Assembly: GCF_027579695.1 (NCBI RefSeq)
Contig: NC_083572.1
Span: forward strand, 18,638,421-18,702,420
Source: Neoarius graeffei
Lineage: Eukaryota > Chordata > Actinopteri > Siluriformes > Ariidae
Reading direction: 5' to 3'
Length of the DNA: 64,000 nt
The translations under genes and the position numbers were made by a program. The first letter of the stretch is position 1; the number at the start of each line of letters is the position of its first letter. Positions 57,859-64,000 of this stretch are shown here, piece by piece. Under the pieces are notes generated by a model. It ran no database searches and had not been told where the DNA came from. It saw nothing but the letters and a program-made list of their open reading frames with translations.

Positions 57859-58340
57859 TATTCTGTCCACATTTACTGGATACGAGCAATTGCATGCTCT
57901 GATTGGCTACTCTACTACTGGGATATCAGCTCATATACCATGAGCAGGAAAAAACAAATGGCAGAGCGTGTTGATGAACCAACCAAGGGTGAAAAACAGG
58001 CAAAAAAAAAAATGGAATCAAAGTATTTGATGGTAAGAACATATCTTTATTTCATTTTATTTTAAGAATTATTATTGTAGCATTTTTCACAATTTGTTAC
58101 TGTCATTTCACCAGTTTGTTTACATTCTAAGTGGAAATGGGTTGGCTGGACATTTTGTATAAAGTTTTATTTATTGAATTTGCAAAAGATAAGAATGAAA
58201 AAAATGCTCCGTTTCTCAAAATCCAGTGAATGTGGACAGAATAAAGCAGTTATTCCACTCAATCTTGTCATACTGTACATGGCTTATAGCCAACTATCAG
58301 CTATCAGCTCATGTACGCATCAATTTCGTGGAATACCTGT
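57859..58340 (+). repeat. Dispersed repeat with inverted ends, relative of 34884
   Basis: ATTCTGTCCACATTTACTGG at 57859 pairs with the inverted copy ending at 58243. The interior keeps the exon start ATGGCAGAGCGTGTTGATG and the exon end KNGIKVFDG/GTAAGA seen at 34980-35094, with a deletion between them. Sequence to 58340 repeats the flank also present near 18430-18540. Confidence 0.55.
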
Positions 58341-58702
58341 TAAACATCTGGCAGCCCTAGCCACTGTGAAGCCTGTGTGAGTCTTCGTATTGCAAACCAG
58401 CCAACCAGATTAGAGCTCATCAACATATTAATAACTCCACCAAAAATGGGAATACCACTTTTTTTCATCCAAGGACCACCTTTAATGAAAACGTCATCAT
58501 TTCCATTTGGTACAAGTGATTGACCATGGCTATGAACAAGTCTGTGGTGGGGGATTTTCTTTTCAGAATAGACCCAACCCATAACTACGTCATCACTTGT
58601 TTACTGCAATGCATTCTGGGCGATACTTGGGGTCAGCTCCGCTGTATTGTTTACTTTCGCCTTTGTTAAACACTGCATTGTTCTGTGTAACCGGTTTTAA
58701 CC

Positions 58703-59120
58703 ATGCTACCTAAAGTGAATTGCTGTGTGCCTTACTGTGTCTCCACAACAAAGAGAACACCTCATTTGAGCTTTTATCAGCTGCCAGTCAAGAAGAAGAG
58801 AAGAAAGAAATGGATAAGTTTAATCCGTAACAAAAATGTTTGAACTGAATGGAAATGGACAAGTGCTTGTAGCTTACATTTCTCTGGTGGGGAAAAAGAC
58901 GTACTTAAACTGTGCCCCAGCAATATTTCGATGGTCTGCGGAACGGCCTTCAGTTATAGATGATTATAACAATCGACACTGTTCATCGTCTGAAACTAGC
59001 AATATTCCAAAGCCTGTAAAACAAAGAAGCATTCTTCGTCCTTTGCCTCTCAACGTACTGAAGCCGAATGAGCCTGTCGGACCGATAAAACTCCCAAACC
59101 ACGAAGGGTTCTCTTTCGGG
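58703..59120 (+). pseudogene. THAP-type zinc finger fragment
   Basis: From ATG 58703 the frame reads MLPKVNCCVPYCVSTTKRTP, then LSFYQLPVKKK and KWISLIRN before a TGA; the following frame contains ACSLHFSGGEK. This is the C2CH order of THAP DNA-binding domains (C...C, later C-x2-H) with frame breaks. The downstream text (RSILRPLPLNVLKPNEPVGP) remains open to the Tc1 insertion at 59125. It may be a gene fragment or a THAP-bearing transposon. Confidence 0.6.
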
Positions 59121-59124
59121 TATG

Positions 59125-60730
59125 TACAACCCCGATTCCAAAAAGGTTGGGACAAAGTACAAATTGTAAATAAAAACAGAATGCAATGATGTGGAAGTTT
59201 CAAAATTCCATATTTTATTCAGAATAGAACATAGATGACATATCAAATGTTTAAACTGAGAAAATGTATCATTTAAAGAGAAAAATTAGGTGATTTTAAA
59301 TTTCATGACAACAACACATCTCAAAAAAGTTGGGACAAGGCCATGTTTACCACTGTGAGACATCCCCTTTTCTCTTTACAACAGTCTGTAAATGTCTGGG
59401 GACTGAGGAGACAAGTTGCTCAAGTTTAGGGATAGGAATGTTAACCCATTCTTGTCTAATGTAGGATTCTAGTTGCTCAACTGTCTTAGGTCTTTTTTGT
59501 CATATCTTCCATTTTATGATGCGCCAAATGTTTTCTATGGGTGAAAGATCTGGACTGCAGGCTGGCCAGTTCAGTACCTGGACCCTTCTTCTATGCAGCC
59601 ATGATGCTGTAATTGATGCAGTATGTGGTTTGGCATTGTCATGTTGGAAAATGCAAGGTCTTCCCTGAAAGTGACGTCGTCTGGATGGGAGCATATGTTG
59701 CTCTAGAATCTGGATATACCTTTCAGCATTGATGGTGTCTTTCCAGATGTGTAAGCTGCCCATGCCACACACACTAATGCAACCCCATACCATCAGAGAT
59801 GCAGGCTTCTGAACTGAGCGCTGATAACAACTTGGGTCGTCCTTCTCTTCTTTAGTCCGAATGACACGGTGTCCCTGATTTCCATAAAGAACTTCAAATT
59901 TTCATTCGTCTGACCACAGAACAGTTTTCCACTTTGCCACAGTCCATTTTAAATGAGCCTTGGCCCAGAGAAGACATCTGCGCTTCTGGATCATGTTTAG
60001 ATACGGCTTCTTCTTTGAACTATAGAGTTTTAGCTGGCAACAATGGATGGCACGGTGAATTGTGTTCACAGATAATGTTCTCTGGAAATATTCCTGAGCC
60101 CATTTTGTGATTTCCAATACAGAAGCATGCCTGTATGTGATGCAGTGCTGTCTAAGGGCCCGAAGATCACGGGCACCCAGTATGGTTTTCCAGCCTTGAC
60201 CCTTATGCACAAAGATTCTTCCAGATTCTCTGAATCTTTTGATGATATTATGCACTGTAGATGATGATATGCTCAAACGCTTTGCAATTTTACACTGTCG
60301 AACTCCTTTCTGATATTGCTCCACTATTTGTCGGTGCAGAATTAGGGGGATTGGTGATCCTCTTCCCATCTTTACTTCTGAGAGCCGCTGCCACTCCAAG
60401 ATGCTCTTTTTATACCCAGTCATGTTAATGACCTATTGCCAATTGACCTAATGAGTTGCAATTTGGTCCTCCAGCTGTTCCTTTTTTGTACCTTTAACTT
60501 TTCCAGCTTCTTAACCCTGTCCCAACTTTTTTGAGATGTGTTGCTGTCATGAAATTTCAAATGAGGCAATATTTGGCATGAAATTTCAAAATGTCTCACT
60601 TTCGACATTTGATATGTTGTCTATGTTCTATTTTGAATACAATATCAGTTTTTGAGATTTGTAAATTATTGCATTCCGTTTTTATTTACAATTTGTACTT
60701 TGTCCCAACTTTTTTGGAATCGGGGTTGTA
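59125..60730 (-). mobile_element. Tc1-like transposon, 1.6 kb
   Basis: Inverted ends CAACCCCGATTCCAAAAAGG and its mirror (60709-60728), with TA at 59125-59126 and 60729-60730. A truncated end of the same family is at 9497-9630. It interrupts the THAP-like sequence. Confidence 0.93.
59347..60423 (-). pseudogene. Tc1-like transposase with two stops
   Basis: Opens MTGYKKSILEWQRLSEVKMG at 60423. DNA-binding half: LHRQIVEQYQKGVRQCKIAK. Core: [17 protein letters not shown] and [11 protein letters not shown]. The frame is continuous to the stop at 59347 except for TGA just after WSDE (59902) and a second stop after WKI (59500). It is a different Tc1 family from the other copies here. Confidence 0.9.
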
Positions 60731-61650
60731 TAACGTTCAGTGTGCCTCACTAGCGGCATTTATTGAAGAAAATGCATTTATATTGAACATGACACGGCAG
60801 ATCAGCGGGTTTCCAAAAATTTTTTTGTTTTGTAATGTTTCCTGATATCAAGTTTTATTTAACTAATCACTCATTTATAAATGTTTCGATGCTGTTCATC
60901 TGGGCCCGGGATCACGACGCAATCTTAGACCTTAAGTCAACAGTTGATTTTTCATAATAGTAAGTAAGTAAGTAATGCTTTATTTGTCCCACAAAGGGCA
61001 ATTTGTTTTGCAGAAGTAGCATACATGATAAACACAAACAGACACACACATTTCCACACAAAGTTTAAAATAATAATAAATAAAGAATACAAAAATGAGA
61101 AAAAGGGAGGGGGAGGGGTAGAGGTTATCTCTGTTTGGTAGTTTCCCTTACTGCATCTGTAACTTTCATTGTGTTGGATCAAGATTAAGTACAAGGCATA
61201 AGATTTCATTAGAACAAAGCTTCTTAGAAAACGGTAAGGGATAACTGAAGATTAAAAGAAACAAATTTTGACTGAAGTCTAAAATTGCTTCGTGACCCAA
61301 CATACGTCGTCAGAAATAAGACATTGAGATTTGATGATGTTGTTGTGTTATGCGGTAGACTTGGTCTGGACTCTTACCTTTTCACCAAGCTTGATTTGGA
61401 TTCCAATTTTACTGCTGTAAACCCTCGACATGTTATCCACCTCTTTAAATCACCAATTTCATTGTCTTCCATGACAGAGGACAGCAAAATCGCTCCTCTC
61501 ACATCGCTCTCAGGTAAAATTAATCTAACATCCATCATATTGCTCAACTACCTACCCTGGCTATCCCCCACAATGCATTGCGGTAAACAAGTGATGATGT
61601 AGTTATGCTTGGGGGCTATCCTTGACTTGCAAGTGACGTCAAAGCAAAAT
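60731..61650. other. Intron 11 sequence with a possible LINE tail
   Basis: 60960-61030 (TAATGCTTTATTTGTCCCAC, then AGGGCAATTTGTTTTGCAG) looks like the 3' end of a fish LINE, in reverse orientation. Nothing else is recognised. Confidence 0.4.
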
Positions 61651-61774
61651 AGAAATCCGGATGTCGGCCATGTTGGTGGATATACAAATGTGGGGTCAAG
61701 CGACATTCCATACAAAACATAGTCACGCATGCGCAACACTCTGTTTTTCCGCTGCTTTAAGTGTTCTTTTAGCT

Positions 61775-61957
61775 ATGCCATATCTTTGTGCTGTATATGG
61801 TTGTGGTCTCAACAGTACTCGTGACTGTGGCACGTTCCGATTTTTTAGAATTCTGTCCCTGATTCGGAAAGAGGGTGAGGAAACTCTGAGGCTTAATACG
61901 GAGAGGAGATGAGGGGATCAGGACACGTCGTGCAGTGACCATTTTGTCCAAACCCTT
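61775..61957 (+). pseudogene. THAP-like zinc finger exon with one stop
   Basis: The frame reads MPYLCAVYGCGLNSTRDCGT, RFFRILSLIRKEGEE, then a TGA, then DTSCSDHF. Cys pair, spacing and the final C-x2-H fit a THAP domain. It is followed within 35 bp by TTTTATATTTCAG, acceptor-like sequence, which is also present on the other arm. Confidence 0.5.
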
Positions 61958-62522
61958 TTTCATATGCATTATCAATAATTTTATATTTCAGGTATTCCGG
62001 TGTTCGTGAACGAAAGCCCCGCGAGAGCACTGCTCCGTGCCTAAAGATTTAATATGATCCAGCCGGCTTTAAAAATTAATAACTTGGCCAATGGAGCTCA
62101 GAGTGAAGCCATATTCTACAGGCACCTCTCTCTAAGCCTCCCCCTTTGAAAGAGCATGGTTTCGGGTTGGTAGGACAGTACCTCAGCCTGGGATTCACAA
62201 ACGAATCCCCTGCAAGAGTGCTGCTTGGCACCTAAAGAGTTAATATGATCCAGCCGGAAACATAGACATGCAAGTGAGCAGCCTGCAATGACAAGGGAGT
62301 TAACTCATCCCAGGGTCAGCAAGTGGCACGGGCCGACGTGATTATCCCCCCAGTATGCTCTTTAGTGTTGAAGTGCACGTACTATGGCACTCATTTGCTT
62401 TACAAAAATGTGTTTTGCTTCAGTCAAATTCCACTGAGAATTCCTCCTTTTTTTGAACAAACAAATACCTGAAATATAAAATAATTGATAGTGCGTATGA
62501 AAAAGGCTTTGGACAAAATTAC

Positions 62523-62692
62523 CTGTATTCGTACTCGATGGTTGATACAATCGTCTTATCTTCAGAAAAGTCTGACTTTTTTAAATAATATGGGTCAAAA
62601 CCACACATATCTATCTTCTCTCGACCATTTAAATCATGGTAATACTGAGAAAATTCAGCATTGTTTACAGACATGCTTTCAGCGGCTGCCAT
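62523..62692 (-). CDS. SWIM/YqaJ-associated N-terminal exon
   Basis: ATG at 62692 opens MAAAESMSVNNAEFSQYYHD, continues LNGREKIDMCGFDPYYLKKS and DFSEDKTIVSTIEYEYR, and is followed by GTAATT, a usable donor. Similar N-termini occur in multi-copy fish proteins with SWIM finger and YqaJ exonuclease domains, as I recall. The exon at 40055 appears to be a different section or subfamily of the same kind of protein. Later exons were not found. Confidence 0.45.
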
Positions 62693-62759
62693 CCTAGTTG
62701 CTTTGTATATCCACCATCATGGTGGACGCTCATGACGTAGCACATTTTGATCACGTGGT

Positions 62760-63536
62760 TGCAAGTCATCTATTCTATGTGCTTTTATTATGTAAGGAAT
62801 AAAACACAACAACAGGGCATACTGTTATAGGAAATTGATCAATATTTTGTTTGTTTTATTCCTCTTACACCATAGCAATTGTCCAACACTGACATTTTTT
62901 TTAACATTTCTTTACAGAAACATTATCGATTTATAATTACATTTAATTTTGTTCAAGTTAGTTCATGTTATCACTTACTTCACCTTGTTTTGAGCTCTAT
63001 CACTCCATCCTGAAGAGTTTCTGTCAGAAAATGTACAGTTACAACTTTAGCTTTGACTGTTACAAAACTCTGACACTGGTGACTCCATCCAAAAAAAAAT
63101 GCAAAATAAATGTCTCCTCACAGAAAAATGATCAACATAGAAACAATTATACACATTTTTTTAATCTGTGTATGTGGACCGCCTGCTATACAAGTCCCTG
63201 TGAATGAGTTGTTACTATAGAAACGACACCTTATTAGAGAGAGTGTAAATAAAAAAAAAAGACCAAACATAAACCTGTGATTTGACTTGTAGCTGAAAAT
63301 ACTGTCAGAGCTGCTGTGTAAATGTGGTGTAATTAAGTTATTTATTACCGCCACTATTATTCTAAACTATAGATCATTTTAAAATATAAGAAAAACAACA
63401 AAACAAAAAAAAAAAACCCAAAAACTAAGACTTAGAAAAATATTCCTGAATGAATTATCATCATGGAAATGTTTCCAATAGATGGCGCTGTTGCTTTCAG
63501 GCAGTCAGCATCCAGCCAGGCACACCATTGCAGATG
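62760..63536. other. Intron 11 sequence without recognised features
   Basis: AT-rich, with no gmppa exon, repeat border or coding domain. Confidence 0.5.
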
Positions 63537-64000
63537 TACAGTGGACATAACACAACCTGTTAAAATGATAGGTTTTTCTGATGTAAAAAAAAAGACCGCG
63601 ATAAATAATTTCAAAACTTTCCCCACCTTTAATGTGACCTATAATCTGTACAATTCAATTGAAAAACAAACAAATCTGTTTGGGGGAAAAACAAACAAAC
63701 AAAAAAAAAACGTACAATAAGCTGGTTGTATAAGTGTGCACACCCTTAAACTAATACTTTGTTGAAGCACCTTTTGATTTAATTACAGCATTCAGTCTTT
63801 TTGGGTTCACACCTGTCATCAATTAAAATGACTCTGATTAACCCCGAATAAAGTTCAGACATTTACTCAGTTGCCTCCTCCAGCAAAAGCCAGGGTTCAC
63901 AGAGAGCTCACAAAGCATCAAAGGGATCTCATTGTTGAAAGGTATCAGTCAAGAGCAGGGTACAAAAACATTTCCACAGCATTAGATATACCATGGAGCA
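63537..64000 (+). mobile_element. Tc1-like transposon, cut by the window end
   Basis: From about 63537 (TACAGTGGACA) the sequence has the layout of a Tc1 left end, including TAAGTGTGCACACCC and ACTAATACTTTGTTGAAGCA. The transposase start follows at about 63880: VHRELTKHQRDLIVERYQSR and YKNISTALDIPW, the first helix-turn-helix. The left border is approximate and the element continues past 64000. Confidence 0.75.

Larger units (their letters stand above)
61665..62727. repeat. Inverted structure with THAP-like and YqaJ-associated exons
   Basis: CCATGTTGGTGGATATACAAA at 61668-61688 pairs with the inverted copy at 62704-62724 (one mismatch). A second inverted pair is at 61950-61990 and 62464-62515. 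The left arm carries a THAP-like frame on the plus strand, the right arm a YqaJ-associated exon on the minus strand. The loop contains a diverged direct repeat (62010-62064 and 62203-62257, ending AATATGATCCAGCCGG). Confidence 0.65.

Noticed and set aside
57248..64000. Final gmppa exon
   Set aside because: I searched for the expected C-terminal segment of the beta-helix after exon 11 in all plus-strand frames by eye and saw no match, so no exon 12 is annotated.

Overview
This is nuclear DNA from a ray-finned fish, almost certainly a teleost. The evidence is one spliced vertebrate gene with GT-AG introns, embedded in teleost-type repeats: Tc1-like, hAT and Harbinger-like DNA elements, tRNA-derived SINEs, CR1/L2-like LINEs, Penelope-like elements and a Gmr1-type LTR retrotransposon. 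A catfish is plausible from the repeat flavour, but I could not establish that from the sequence.

The only host gene I recognise is gmppa, the alpha (regulatory) subunit of GDP-mannose pyrophosphorylase, on the + strand. Eleven exons run from 10261 to 57247 and give 389 codons in unbroken phase. The last roughly 30 residues are not found and should lie beyond the window. Short introns (90-305 bp) alternate with introns of 13.2 kb, 12.4 kb, 17.5 kb, 1.8 kb and more than 6.7 kb. Nearly all of that extra length is transposable elements.

Layout. 1-10260 is upstream sequence with SINEs, a LINE tail, a Harbinger-like MITE, a Tc1 element and a decayed multi-copy ORF split by a SINE. Intron 1 (10301-23549) holds an unrecognised membrane-protein ORF, a LINE tail, a DNA element with subterminal repeats, a palindromic pair of LTRs and a 4-kb hAT element with two smaller elements inside it. 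Intron 3 (24057-36424) holds a Tc1 element split by an inverted Penelope pair, itself split by a Harbinger-like MITE, then two more hAT elements, a second MITE and a run of SINEs. Intron 6 (37033-54579) starts with a Tc1 copy and continues with a nest: a 14.6-kb hAT-like element contains a second hAT element, which contains an element carrying a 312-bp palindrome and a CR1/L2-like LINE, and the LINE is split by a Gmr1-type element. Intron 10 is one Tc1 copy. Intron 11 holds THAP-like fragments, another Tc1 and an inverted structure with a SWIM/YqaJ-associated exon.

Many boundaries rest on target-site duplications read directly at both ends. The strongest points for follow-up are the Gmr1 element (integrase before reverse transcriptase, SCAN-like gag, 3 differences between LTRs), the palindromic LTR pair integrated as one unit, the near-perfect 312-bp palindrome, and the unexplained repeated coding exons (244-aa membrane ORF, YqaJ-associated N-terminus, DxxxNY/QYK ORF).
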